A stretch of DNA of 64,000 nt from Brachionus plicatilis (lineage: Eukaryota > Rotifera > Eurotatoria > Ploima > Brachionidae). The translations under genes were made by a program, and so were the position numbers. The DNA is taken from positions 724,806 to 788,805 of the forward strand of contig QEOQ01000658.1 in assembly GCA_010279815.1 (NCBI GenBank), given 5' to 3'. This document shows positions 46,701 through 57,889 of this stretch, piece after piece. Under the pieces are notes generated by a model. The model made no database searches, was not told the origin of the DNA, and saw nothing but the letters and a program-made list of their open reading frames with translations. The first letter of the stretch is position 1. Each line of letters opens with the position of its first letter.

Positions 46701-49700
46701 ACTGCTTAGTTTTGAATAAATTGTATTTTTTTGATGTTTGTTTGTTAAGATTTTTTTTTAATTATTCTTTTTTAAAGAATGAAAAACAATTTTTCAAACC
46801 TCTGAATGAATTGTTCTAATATTTTTTCACCATTGCGTGAATCAAGCGTCTTGAAGTTGATGATCAATTCAAAATATCATCCCAATTCAAGAAATTTTTT
46901 ATTAGATAAAAAAAGAATCTTTGAATTAATTAAAATAATATAAATGTAACATGCTTTGCATTTTGTGTAGATTTAAAAAATAAAATAATTAAAAAAAATT
47001 CTCAGCCTATATTGATAAAATCGATTTTTTGAATTAAAATTTATAAATTGATTTTCTTTAGAGTTTATTTTAAATTTTTTCGTTTCAAAAATATTGGTAT
47101 CTAGCATTCAAAATTAAAAATTAAATTTAAAAGTGAATTTTAAATATTAAATTCCAAATGAGTAAAAAAATGAAAAGATCGATTTTTGAAACAAAAAATT
47201 TATTTTATTTTTTAAAACTACATAACATGTAAAGAATGTTACACTAAAATTATTTTAATTAATTCAAAGATTAATTTTATTTTCTAATGATAAACTTTTT
47301 GAATTGAAATGATATTTTGAACTGATCATTAACTTCAAGATGCCGTAAATCAGCTTTCAAATTTTTATTTTTTTAAGACCAAAATTCGAATTATCAAGTA
47401 AATCTAAACTTCAAAAATTAGTTAAAAAAATTTCTATAATATTTTCAAATAAATAATTGATTGAATGCTTAACTTTGTTAGTTTAATTTTTTTATGAGTC
47501 GAAAATTTTCTACCAAAAAGTATTTATAGAATCTTATAAATACATTTAATTGATTGTTTTAAGAAAATGAGGTTTTTAAATTTTTGAAAAAATTTGTAAA
47601 ATTTCTTGACTTTAATTTTCAAAGTTTTAAATATTTTTCATTTAAAGGTCAAAAATTTTCCAAATTAATAAATAATTTTAATTTAATTCTTCAAACATAA
47701 TAATTACAAAGCTGAACTACGAAATGGTGGGAATAAAATTAAAACATTTAATTATTTACTCATTCCAATGGTATTTATAATAAAAAATTTCAATAGAAAA
47801 AAGTTACCACCCATAATTTAAATTTTAAATATTCTTTTTAATTTTCTCTAAATTTTAATCTTGAAGCATTTCTAACAATAAATAAAAATTGATAAAAAAA
47901 TTTTTTTCAAGGATTTCCTGCAGAAAGTTCAGCCAAGCTTGTTCAAGCACAAAATGATCCAAAAGAAATCCAGACAAACTCATTGAACTTAAATTTGGAC
48001 AATTACCAGCAAACAAATTTTAATGCGAACACCAAGTATAAAAAAGGAGACATAGTAACTACGCCAAATGGAATTAGGAAAAAGTTCAACGGAAAACAAT
48101 GGCGAAGACTTTGCTCCAAAGAAGACTGTTCCAAAGAATCTCAAAGAAAAGGATTTTGCTCTAGACATTTGACCCAACGATCCGGTGGAAGAAAAGTTCA
48201 AAATTCCCTAGCCACATCGTCAAGCGGCATGGTCCAAGCTCCGTTCAATTTAAACCCAGAAAAAGAGATGGCCTTTAACATTGGCTCAATGAATCTTTCC
48301 AAATTTCAAAACTCTGGTTCGTTTCAGTCAATTAATTCTTCAAAGTGGCTCATGCAAGATTACAACCAAATGCCCAAGTCCAAACTGAGAACAGACGATG
48401 AACTGTGTGCCGCAAACGCTCTAGTTGGAATTAACTCGTCCGTAAAATCGGAGCGAAGCAACAGCAGTCAAAGCAAGACCTACGATACAACAAGTGCAGA
48501 CTTTTATCCTGACACTGATCTAGAGAACGAGAACTCAGATGAAGAAGAGGAAGAAGAGGAAAAAGAGGACAACGAAGTGAACGCTGACAACTCAAGTTTG
48601 TCAGGCAAGAAAAGTCCTTCTTTTAGTGATGACGACAATGACAAAAACAATGGCACAGGCGTTCTTCTGGTCCAAGAGGACTTGGACTATCAGAACAAGG
48701 ATTCAAAAATTGGCTCAAGCGAGAACAAAAACGAGAGCAAAAAATCCCATGATTCCAAGTCTGCCAAGTGTCTGGAGCAAATAGAAAATGGCCAAATGGA
48801 CGACAATTTAAGTAGAGAAAATGAAAAAAAAGCCAAAATGACTTATTTAAAACGCAATGTGTCCGATCATGATTTGAATCCACCAGGTCGATTTTCTTTT
48901 GCCAACGAGCATGTACGACGACCGATGAATGCGTTCATGATTTTCAGCAAGAAAGAAAGGCCGCTGATTCACCAACAGCATCCCAATTGTGATAATCGGG
49001 CTGTGAGCAAAATGCTTGGAGAAAGATGGTACGCTTTAGATCAAGAGGAAAAAAATTTCTACCACCAAGTAGCTTCTCAATTGAAAAAAGACCATTTCAA
49101 AGCTAATCCAGAGTGGAAATGGAGAAACAAATTGGAGAGGCAAAAAAGTGAGCCAGGAACCAAAGTATTGAAGAGCAAGAAAAGCAAGGATTTTTTTATT
49201 CCAAAAGGACTCAGAAAACAGCTCAGCTGTCCCTCGGACATCGAAGATCTCATTCCAAATTTAACAAATGAGATTTTCGAAAGCAAAATAAAGCCCAAGC
49301 CCATCAAACAAATACTTCCTGTCAAAAGTACAACTATAAACGACTTTAATAACTTTAAGCCATGTGGCATTGTTTTTAAGCCCACATCTTCGTCGACTTG
49401 GACACCTTCGTCTACTTCTCTGGACGAAGAGCAATCGTCGCCCAAAATCTCTCCGCTAGATCAGCCGCATTCACCAAACAAATTTTTTGTTCAGCAAAAT
49501 ACCACATTTAGTCCTGATGGCATAGGCTCAAAGAGCTTTTCTTCAAACTTTCAATCAGACCGGCAACCACCAGCTGGATTATATGATAGTGAATTGATCA
49601 ATGATCCAACAAACGAAATCAAAGAATTAGACATCTCTATTAATCACACAGATACTGAAAATCAGAAACCATTGAGAAAAACAACTTCTGACTCCTCACT

Positions 49701-52700
49701 ATTTCGACTATCGAACAACAAAACACCAAAGTCAGCTTTGTTAGAAAAAAGGCGCAAAGCCGTGTATAATCTTTTAAAGCAATCTATTTATCCATCGGGT
49801 GAGTACATGACTATTTTTTATTCATTTTCGTAGATTCTTTTTTTAAGTTTAAAGTTAGAGCTACAGCGCTTAAGAAATACAATGCAAATACCATTTTTAC
49901 GTAAAATTACGCAATTTTACATAATATTTGGTAAGATTACATTGTCTTACATCAAATGTAGTTTTTAATGTAAAAATATAATTTTACCAAATCTGTCGTA
50001 CAATTATGTAATTTTCAGACTTGCGCAAAAGTCAGAAAAAAAGTAATTTTAAAGCCTTTTCAAAGTCAAGACTTTTGACGGTCTTTTTTAAATTATCCCA
50101 GTTTTTTTCATTCCCGTGGCATTTTATTACCAAAGTAAATTATATCCGAAAAATAACTAAATTAAAAATTAATATTAACTGAAAATTATCCCCGTTTTTA
50201 TTCCCCAAGTAAATTATATCTGAAAAATGACTAAAATAAAAATTAATATTAACTGGAAACCGTCCCCGATTTTTTATTCATGTTTTTAAAGAGATAAGAA
50301 ATATTCAATTGGTTATTTAATAAAAATTTATTTGACGAATTGAAAAGAAATAAAAGAAAATTTTTTTTTTAATGAAATTAGAGAAAAATTTAAAAAAATT
50401 AAACTTGATCACGATTTCGTTCTAAGAACGCAAGGTGCATATTGTTTGTCTCTTCAATGCGAATTTTTTTTAGACGGTTAGTTGCAAACTTAATGTCATT
50501 TTTGTTGATACTTTTACGTTTGAAATTGTTGGATTTCCAATAATTGTAAATTTCATTATTAATAGCATCTTGGGTTAACTCAACTAAACGTTTTGATGTA
50601 TTTGATTCCAAAGAAGCTTTTTCTCGACGTTTTTCCTCTAGTATTTTTTCAAGAACTTGATTATTTTTTAAACTTTTGATGTAATCAAACTATTCGTCGC
50701 TATCGCTTTCATTGGTACATTGTGTTAAAGTTTTTTGATTTGGAAAGATTATTTGGACAAATTTGGCCATTTTTATACAATTAAAAAAAAAGTAATAATA
50801 AAGTAATAAGCAAAAAAAATGGATTTCTCTATTTAGCTTAAATAAACTTGTGAGTTCTTAAATAGCTTTAGATCATGTTTTGAATAAAAGGGAAAAAAAA
50901 CTTCAGTCTTTTTTATTATCGAATTATTAAACAATATAATTTAATTGGACAATTAAATATTTTACTACAAAAAATTTAACTGGTCTAATTTTTTGGTTAC
51001 GGAAATTATTTCAACGGGGATTATTTCCAGATTTTCGAAAAGGGAATAAATTATTGTGGGCATATTTCGATTCGGGGACAATTTCCTTATTTTTTAAACG
51101 GGTATAAATTCAACGGGGATAAATTCACGGGTTCTTAATTATTTCGGGGACAATTTACAGACAATCCTTTTGACTTGACTTGAAATTTTTTTTATGAAAA
51201 AAGTCATTTCAAAAACTTTGAAATAAAAATGGCCGTCTTAATAACTACATGGAACGGCAAAAGACTTTAAAAAAAAAAAAAATTCAAGTCTTTTGACTTT
51301 ACGACTTTTAAACAACATTTCTTTCAATATCAGCATTTTATTGGATTTATCCAAATACTACGTAAACTCACGTAATTTTACGAAAGATTTGGTAGAATTA
51401 CATTTTTTTACGAATTAATTTTGATGTAAGATTATGTAACATTACCAAGTAATTCGTAAAATTACGCAAAAAATGATTTTTGCATTGTATTTGTTAAGCG
51501 TTGTAGATAATCTTAAAGTTTGGCAGAGATCATATAAAAAAGAAAGATTCTTTAACACTAGGACCACCAATTTTTTTAATAGCAAAAAAAAATTTATGTA
51601 AAATTTTTAAACAGTTTTCAAATAAAAAAATATCAACAAAATTTACATAAATTTTAATAAAATTTAATTTTTTTGTCAAAGGTAAAGTAAGTACGGGTAA
51701 AAGTCGTTTAAAAAATAAAATGTCGCAAAATGATTTTTTTATTGAAAGTAAAACTTATAAAACAGTTTTTTTTACCTTGATAAAAAATTAAAAATTTTTT
51801 TTTTAATTTTTTAAAACTTGATGTCAAAATATCTTAACAAGCTTTTGTTTATGCGTTCTTAGAAATAGCATTTGGCTTGAAGATAAAAAGGTGGGCAAAG
51901 TAACATTTTTGATCAAATTTCATTTTTAATCAAAATTTTTTAAATAAAGCCTTGAAATGTTACAAAAATTAAAAAATCTGCGATAAAATTTAATTGTAAT
52001 TTAAACATTCTGTAATCATATTGAAAGAATGAAATTTAATAAAAAAATTCATTTTGCCAAAAAGCCAAGTTTTTTAAAATTTTAGATCTTAAAAATTTAC
52101 TTTTATATATTAAACATGTGCAGGCTGAACATATTCAAACTTGTCATCACTAACTAGACCATCTCCTTCTACCTATTCAGGTGAATATTCAAATGTATTC
52201 ATATAATAATAACTAATTTTTTATAAATTTATTTTTAAAAAAGAGTAAGTTTTTAAAGACAAAGCTAGAAACTGTGTACATTAACAGCCCTATCTACCAA
52301 AAAGTTTTGTCAAAAGGTTTTATTTAGGGTCCATGGTAAATTTACTTTATTTTACGCAAAACAAGAATTGTAAAAAATGGGAAATTAACTAAATTTTACG
52401 TAAAATTATGTAAAATCCATAGATGCCAAAAAAATCTCAAATTTTGCTGTTTTTCATATAATTTTGTTTAAAAATACGATTTTGACTTCTGAAATATTTT
52501 TTTAGCATAATTTTTTACCATTTTTTAAAAATTGGTAAAATCCAATATTTTACAGGTAAATTTTCGTAAAATATGAAAAAAAAAGAAAAAAATCAAAAAA
52601 ACAATAAAATTTGTTACATAACACTTTTATTAATTGTTTTTTTTAATGCAATTTATTGATAATGAAATTTTTCATTTCATGCCATCTCTATGGGGTTTAA

Positions 52701-55017
52701 ATCTGGTGAATTTGGAGGCGATTTCACCTTAGAATTTCCATGTTGAATAATTTCTTTAAACTAAATTTTTATAATATACTCAATTAATGTTAGGACGGTA
52801 AAGAAAATTTCGGCTTATATTAGACTTATGTTAAGGATCATTGTCTTGATGTAACTTAAAAGATTAGTCAAATTTACCAGCTCCAAAAGGTAATAAATAC
52901 TCATCTAATTAATCTCTATACATTACTGAATCCATTTTTGATATAATAGGCTTTATACAAATTATAACAGGACTTGAAAGTTTACGTATTATCCTGATTG
53001 ATAGGTCAAAGACTAAAAAAATAAGAAATTTCTGAATTTTAAATAAATAAAAAATTTAATTATTTATTTAATTATTTCAATGAACGCCTTAAAGGCGATG
53101 TAAAAAAAAAATTTAAAAAATAAAATGTAATAAATAAGACAAAGTTTAAGTGTTTTCTAAAAATTTGATTTATGTTTCAAATTTTATTGTTTTTCAGATT
53201 TATTTCTTTTTTTACCATATTTTACCAAAATTTACCTGTAAAATTTTAGATTTTACATAAATTAAATAAAAATTGGTAATTTTACTTCTATTTACTTAAA
53301 ATTTAGTTAATTTACCTTTTTTTACAATTCTTTTTTTACGTAAAAAATGGTAATTTTACTATTTTTTACATAAATTTACGTATTTTTGCCTAAAATTACG
53401 TAAATTTACCATGGATCCCATTATCAAATCACTACTGTAACCAAGAGAAATTCAAATTAAGATCAGTTATTGATATTTTTATTCTTTTAAACAATGAAAG
53501 AAAATTTAACAAATAAAATAAGATCAATTTTTCTGTATTTTTATTTATTTTTTAAAAGAAAAGGATCAATTAAATCAATAAATATAGATTTAAAGAAAAA
53601 ATAATATAATTTTTTGTTTGGGTCATTTTTGACCCAATTTTTGACGGATAAGAGTTAAGTATTGACTGTGAAGTGGAAGTTGAAAAATATTTTCATCTTC
53701 CACTTGAAAAGCCATTTTTCTAATTCGTCTGAGTATTTGTTTATCTATTATAAATTTTCTTTTTTTTTAAAAATGTAGAATTTGAACAAGTCCTCACCAA
53801 AAAGAAGAGAGCATTCACTATTTATTTATCTCTTTTAGGTATATCATCATGATCTAAGTCTAGAAATGATGTAAAGAGGAGGTGGAAGGTTCATCTCTGT
53901 CAGTTTATAAATAAGACCATCATTCCATCAGACTTTGGAGATATTAAAATATAGGAAACAAATTTTTTTTCTTTCTATTAAATGATTCTAAAATTTTTTG
54001 AATAAGAAAGAGAATCGGCGGCTCGTCGATTTTTTTCTAAAACCTGATTGCTGCTCAATCGGAAAGTAAGTTTATTTTTTTATGTGTATAAAACTAAAGC
54101 TCCATTAGAATAAAAATATAAAATAAAAAAGTTTAAATATAGAAGAAAAGGGTCTTCTAGGTTATGTGATCAATAAAAAGGAATAATTTTTACTATTCTA
54201 AATATGTGATCATAAATAAATTTTGGTGATCTAACAAAAAAATAGATGACCAAAAAATTTATTGATATAAAATTTTTAAAGTCCAAATATTAATATATTA
54301 ATCGAGTCATTTACCCGAAGAAAAATAAAGCATAGACATTTTTAAAATTTTGGAGTTTGGAGAGTTTTTTTCAATACAACTATATATAAAGTTCATATTT
54401 TAAAAGATTATTGGTAATGTGAGAATGTGGTAGATTTATCAAAAAATCAAAAATTTATACCAAAAAATATTAAAAATAAATAAGATATTTTTTTCAAAAT
54501 TTTAAACTCTTTTAAAGTTGAATATCGAAATGCAAAAAAATTATTTAAATTTTTTATTTTTGTACTTAGTTTTCATATTTCTAAATTCTTAACTAAACTT
54601 AACTTAATTTTTTCAATGATTAAATAATTTATGAATTTAATATATTTTACAATAAAATTTGTTATATTTTTACAAAAATTGTGATAATTTTCGCATTTTA
54701 TTATGTGATTTCATTTTTTCATTTTTATTTTCCTTCTTCTTTTTTTTAATTAAATAAAAAATTAAATTTTAAATAATTTTTTTTTTTTAGAGGAGATAAT
54801 GAATGAATTTTTGAATAGAAACAAAGATTTGTTTAGCAACAAACGTGAATTTTTGACCAAATTAAGAGAGGTGAGACAGAAAATAATGAATAATGGAAAA
54901 ACAACAGATGTTCCAATCAAAATGGCGAATCATAGTTTCGATAATCAAATTGATGACTTGAACATTCAGAAAGCAGAAAGATTTTATAAATCGAATATTG
55001 TAGTAACATCAGAATGA
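43706..55017 (+). CDS. cic: Capicua (HMG-box transcriptional repressor), long-isoform type, 3 coding exons
   Basis: Exons are 43706-44927, 47912-49798 and 54791-55017. Both introns are GT-AG, phase 1 (2984 and 4992 bp); the joined frame is exactly 1112 codons (1111 residues). An Asn/Ser-rich head precedes the Capicua N-terminal domain ([48 protein letters not shown]), found in CIC-L. The CIC-specific box follows at about 449-501 ([27 protein letters not shown]). After an acidic region comes the HMG box at about 742-814 ([35 protein letters not shown]), then Ser-rich sequence with an RQKSEP site resembling a 14-3-3 motif. The C1 domain is split by intron 2: [18 protein letters not shown] joins [10 protein letters not shown]...[10 protein letters not shown], aligning without gaps to animal CIC. 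HMG box plus C1 bind TGAATGAA-type sites; CIC is a nuclear repressor relieved by RTK/MAPK signalling. It is shorter than vertebrate CIC. ORF-like sequence after the splice donors is intronic. Confidence 0.92.
45118..45910. mobile_element. hAT-family DNA transposon relic with 8-bp target duplication
   Basis: Terminal inverted repeats CAGGGATGTGCATTAAGTA (left) and its reverse complement (right) lie inside an exact 8-bp duplication CTATGCAT (45110-45117 and 45911-45918). CAGGG ends plus 8-bp duplication are hallmarks of hAT elements. Subterminal AAGTACTTAA-type motifs recur many times near both ends, a likely transposase-binding array. The middle keeps a degraded transposase end ([10 protein letters not shown] ... 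[11 protein letters not shown], equivalent to the hAT C-terminal ERxFSxAG region). At 793 bp it is an internally deleted, non-autonomous copy inside Capicua intron 1. Confidence 0.92.
46012..46598 (+). mobile_element. Inverted-repeat-bounded element carrying a LINE RT tail
   Basis: Ends CATTGTGAATTTTGGTACAA and TTGTACTAAAATTCACAATG are inverted repeats related to the termini of the MITEs at 6395 and 60679. Inside, 46108-46422 reads [38 protein letters not shown] and [19 protein letters not shown], the C-terminal block of a CR1/jockey-type LINE. A 1-nt insertion near 46122 separates it from the preceding ENVQR frame. Either a LINE inserted into a MITE or the MITE captured it. Located in Capicua intron 1. 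Confidence 0.6.
46845..47345. repeat. Long inverted repeat (about 150-bp arms)
   Basis: The left arm (46847-46990: TCTTGAAGTTGATGATCAAT, TCAAAATATCAT, AATCTTTGAATTAATTAAAA, TGTAACATGCTTTGC) is mirrored at 47205-47345 with scattered mismatches around a spacer of about 210 bp. It is a MITE-like foldback in Capicua intron 1; the ends are too diverged to define a target duplication. Confidence 0.75.
50079..51164. mobile_element. Nested inverted-repeat element
   Basis: Inside the TA-flanked element, GGTCTTTTTTAAATTATCCC (left) resembles the reverse complement of the right end (GTCTGTAAATTGTCCCCGAA). Both sides continue with repeated GGGGA/TCCCC-containing blocks (ATTATCCCCG, AACGGGGATAAATTC). CTTTTGAC flanks both ends and could be an 8-bp target duplication, but that motif also belongs to the host element's arms. 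Boundaries tentative. Confidence 0.4.
50399..50772 (-). pseudogene. Unassigned helical ORF inside the nested element (one in-frame stop)
   Basis: From ATG at 50772 the frame reads [18 protein letters not shown] then NESDSDE, a TAG at about 50692, and continues in frame to a stop at 50399. It includes [38 protein letters not shown] and [19 protein letters not shown]. Without the TAG it would be 123 codons of charged, mostly helical protein. It lies inside an inverted-repeat element, so it may be element-encoded. No domain recognised. Confidence 0.4.
52327..53419 (-). mobile_element. Decayed Tc1/mariner element
   Basis: Terminal inverted repeats GGGTCCATGGTAAATTTAC and (rc of right end) GGGATCCATGGTAAATTTAC. 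The minus strand encodes transposase remnants: HQDNDP near 52850 (second catalytic Asp region) and [10 protein letters not shown] near 52705-52735 (catalytic Glu region), in different frames with stops between. Many TACGTAAAATTACGTAA-type subterminal repeats are present. A LINE tail scrap (53045-53110) lies within. It sits in Capicua intron 2. Confidence 0.75.
53045..53110 (-). mobile_element. LINE 3' tail scrap
   Basis: On the minus strand CATCGCCTTTAAGGCG (hairpin) is followed by TTCATTGAAATAATTAAATA and further TAAA-like repeats. The layout is the same as at 9346 and 25822. Confidence 0.4.
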
Positions 55018-56289
55018 AAGTTGAAAATTTGATCACTTTTTTTCTCTCAAAAACTTCAAATAATAATTTTTGTAGATAAGCTGGCGGACATAAAATCAAA
55101 ATTTTTTAATGACATTATACCAGTGATTTATTTACGTCCATTAATTAGTTTACCGAGAATTTTTTTTGTTTGTAGTCATAATAGCATCTTATCATTGCTT
55201 TATGTTAATGATGTAAAACTGTATAATTTTTCGTATAGCATGAGACTCTTCTAAAGTTCTTTTGATCCTTTTCTATGTTGTGATTTTAAAAATTTTCGAA
55301 ATTTTTTGGGATAGAAAATTAAAAAGGTAAGTGACAAAATGATCAAATTTAAAGTTATTAACTTTATATGATTGAGAAGTTTTTTGAAACAAAAAATTTA
55401 CGCAAACACGATGGCTTAATTTAATCAATACTAATAGAATCGGTCACTTAGTGTACCCGTTTTACATTGGCGTGTTCATTTTTTATTCTCAATCTATATT
55501 TTTTTTTATTTCTTATTATAATTTAAATAAAATTTGTTCTATTTTTTACAAACGCTAAATATTTTTGAAAACTTTTATTTTCCGTTTTTCTTTGACTTAG
55601 TTGTAGAAAATATTTAAAAAATAATTGATTATATATTAGATTGAATAAATATTAAAACCATTTATTTTTTTTAAACAAATAAACCTTGAGATTTTTAAAA
55701 AATGATCTGAAAAATTATATGATTGAAGATCGACAATTGTTCATGATCAATTTACACATGAAGAATTTATATTTTATATTTGATAATCGTCGAAAATCAG
55801 TATTAATTTAGGCTAAATTAAAAATATAAAAAATAAAATTTCACCATGAAGGTCAATCAAATTCATTTATTAAAAGAAAAAAAAACTTTATTAAAAAAAT
55901 TTAAAATTTTCTGAGCACTTACAGACGAAAATTTTTTTTAACCTTTTCAACATTTTTTAATCGTTTTTATTTTCAATTTTTCTAAATGTTTTTCTAAAAA
56001 TAATTATTGTAGAAGTAGTTTTTATGTTTTCGAGGAGCAAATTTATTATTATTTATTAGAAAAAAAAGAAGCAATTATTATATCAATTAGGAGCAAAAAT
56101 ATCTTTTTTAATTGAAAAATAAAAATAAAAAAAAAACAAATATAAAAAATAGTGAATTTATTTCCCCAAAATTTTGAGTAAATATGTTATTTTTCACACA
56201 CAATTTACCTGAATAAACGATTTTTTATTCTTACCTAAACAAAAAATTTATTTAGCCACAAATTGACATTAGTTTTTATTTTATTCTTA
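55018..56289. other. Capicua 3' UTR and intergenic sequence
   Basis: No gene supported. The polyadenylation site cannot be fixed because AATAAA-like strings are abundant. AT-rich throughout. Confidence 0.4.
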
Positions 56290-56493
56290 ATGTTGAAATC
56301 TATCAAAACAATAATTGAAGCTCATCAAATCAATTTTGACAATTTCTTCATCTCGTCTTCCAAACACCATTGGGAAGCGTATTTGAAAATTTTAATCAAA
56401 AACACCCTAACTTTTCTAATAAAAAATTTACTAATAAGAGGGCTGAAAAGAGGAATTAAACCGCTCGAAACTGCCCTGAAGTCCAACTCCTAA
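56290..56493 (+). CDS. Hypothetical 67-residue protein
   Basis: From ATG 56290 the frame encodes IIEAHQINFDNFFISSSKHH, WEAYLKILIKNTLTFLIKNL and LIRGLKRGIKPLETALKSNS, then stops. The sequence is amphipathic/basic and GC-richer toward the 3' end than its flanks. It may be a terminal exon (AG sites lie at 56254 and 56271) or a small gene. No family recognised. Confidence 0.3.
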   Translation: MLKSIKTIIEAHQINFDNFFISSSKHHWEAYLKILIKNTLTFLIKNLLIRGLKRGIKPLETALKSNS

Positions 56494-57274
56494 ATTATTT
56501 TTCAAATAAATAATAAATTCATCTCGTCTTCATTCCGATGGCGAACTATCTTCTCTTGTTACAATTCATTTTCTACAGACGCTCTTCTTACGTTGATTAT
56601 AGTCAAGATTGTCAGAAAAAAATGTCATTTCTGACAATTTTAACAAAGAGATAATTAATTTTTTTTTTTGAAATACATTAAATGATAAAAAATAATCACA
56701 AATAAAATATTAATTTAAGTCGAAAATTATTTCATTTCTTGTAAATAAATAATTATTGATTAATGAATAAGAAAATAAAGTACCAATTATTTGAACAAGC
56801 AGGCTCACTCGGATTAAAATTTGAAATTATAAAAATTACAACTAATTTTATTAAAAATTAATTTAAAAAAAAAAAGTCTATTTATTAAATTTTTAATTAA
56901 GCACCTCGCTTGCTTTATTGGTTTATCGGGTTTTAGTATTGTTATTTATGTTTTTTTTTAAACTTTTTTATTTAATAGCTAGCACGAAGAATACAAAAGG
57001 ATAAAGGTATTATTCTTTCCTTTGAGTTTTATTTTGCTATCGTAAAATTCAGATATAAATTTTACCAATTTTGCTCCCATAATGGGCTTTTAGACTAAGA
57101 AATTACAAACGTTAGTAGGCCTTGAATTGAATTGAATTCTTCTAATAGTTGATGAATTTTTTCATATTAGCGGGTAGTTTTCATTCCTGAATTAATGTAA
57201 ATATTTGTATTAAGCCCAGTTTCTAAAGCTGACAAATAGTGTTCATTGCCCGAAATACTAGATTTTCTTGCTGA
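56494..57274. other. Intergenic sequence with a small perfect hairpin
   Basis: A perfect 11-bp stem, ATTGTCAGAAA ... TTTCTGACAAT (56608-56638, 9-nt loop), lies about 115 bp after the small ORF. Otherwise AT-rich with no supported gene. Confidence 0.45.
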
Positions 57275-57889
57275 CAAAAAAATGTATTGGTATTTTTTCA
57301 ATGCAAGTTTTTCTTTTTTAAAATTTTGCCCTCAGAAATCGATTTCTTTATTGATAAAATCTAAATATTCATCTTTAAACTTAAATAAAAGTGATAAACA
57401 TAGAAATCGAAAATTCTAATACAAAATTTAATTCTTAATAAATGAATGAATGGAGGTACTTTAAAGGTGAAACAGAAAATTTACCATTTAACAAAAAATA
57501 CAACGAATTATTTTATTTTTTTAATTGAATTTAGTGAAATTTAGTGAATGCTTCTTGTTTTTTAACCCTATTTGATAAAGCATAATCACCAAGATAAAAA
57601 AACATCTTGTTCTAGAATTTTCTGTGATTCTCCTTTTCTGTTTCCTCTTTTAGAATATTTTCCAGCTCATTTTAAAATTTTTTTTTTCCTAGAAAGTCCC
57701 ATTTTTTTATACCGTTAAAGCCCGGTCGGGTCAATTAGACCTGGCAATCATTTTTTTGATTTTTTGGCCAAAAATAAGAACATGAATAAAGATGAATATT
57801 TATATTTGATCAATAAAGAAATCGATTTCTGAGGGCAAAATTTTAAAAAAGAAAAACTTGCATTGAAAAACTACCAATACATTTTTTTA
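57275..57889. repeat. Long inverted repeat, about 100-bp arms, 410-bp spacer
   Basis: The left arm (57275-57376: ATGTATTGGTATTTTTTCAA, GCAAGTTTTTCTTTTTTAAA, TTTGCCCTCAGAAATCGATT) is repeated inverted at 57788-57889 with only a few mismatches. High arm identity implies recent formation or gene conversion. The spacer has no coding frame. The outer flanks show no convincing target duplication. Confidence 0.85.

Larger units (their letters stand above)
49864..51503. mobile_element. TA-flanked inverted-repeat DNA element in Capicua intron 2
   Basis: The left end CAGCGCTTAAGAAATACAAT is mirrored at the right end (rc: CAACGCTTAACAAATACAAT), with TA immediately outside each (49862-63, 51504-05), as in Tc1/mariner insertions. 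Subterminal inverted blocks (TACGTAAAATTACGC, AAGTCTTTTGAC-like) continue inward for over 100 bp. The interior holds a second inverted-repeat element and a minus-strand ORF, not a recognisable transposase. Confidence 0.7.
51552..53658. mobile_element. Possible piggyBac-type element interrupted by a mariner
   Basis: TTAACACTAGGACCACCAAT at 51552 and ...GGATAAGAGTTAA ending at 53658 give TTAA at both ends. A GGGTCATTTTTGACCC palindrome (53621-53636), a motif I associate with piggyBac-like ends, lies just inside the right end. The mariner relic at 52327-53419 sits between. No piggyBac transposase seen. Tentative. Confidence 0.35.

Noticed and set aside
48623..48883. 86-codon minus-strand frame in Capicua exon 2
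   Set aside because: Antisense of the acidic Capicua linker; shadow frame.
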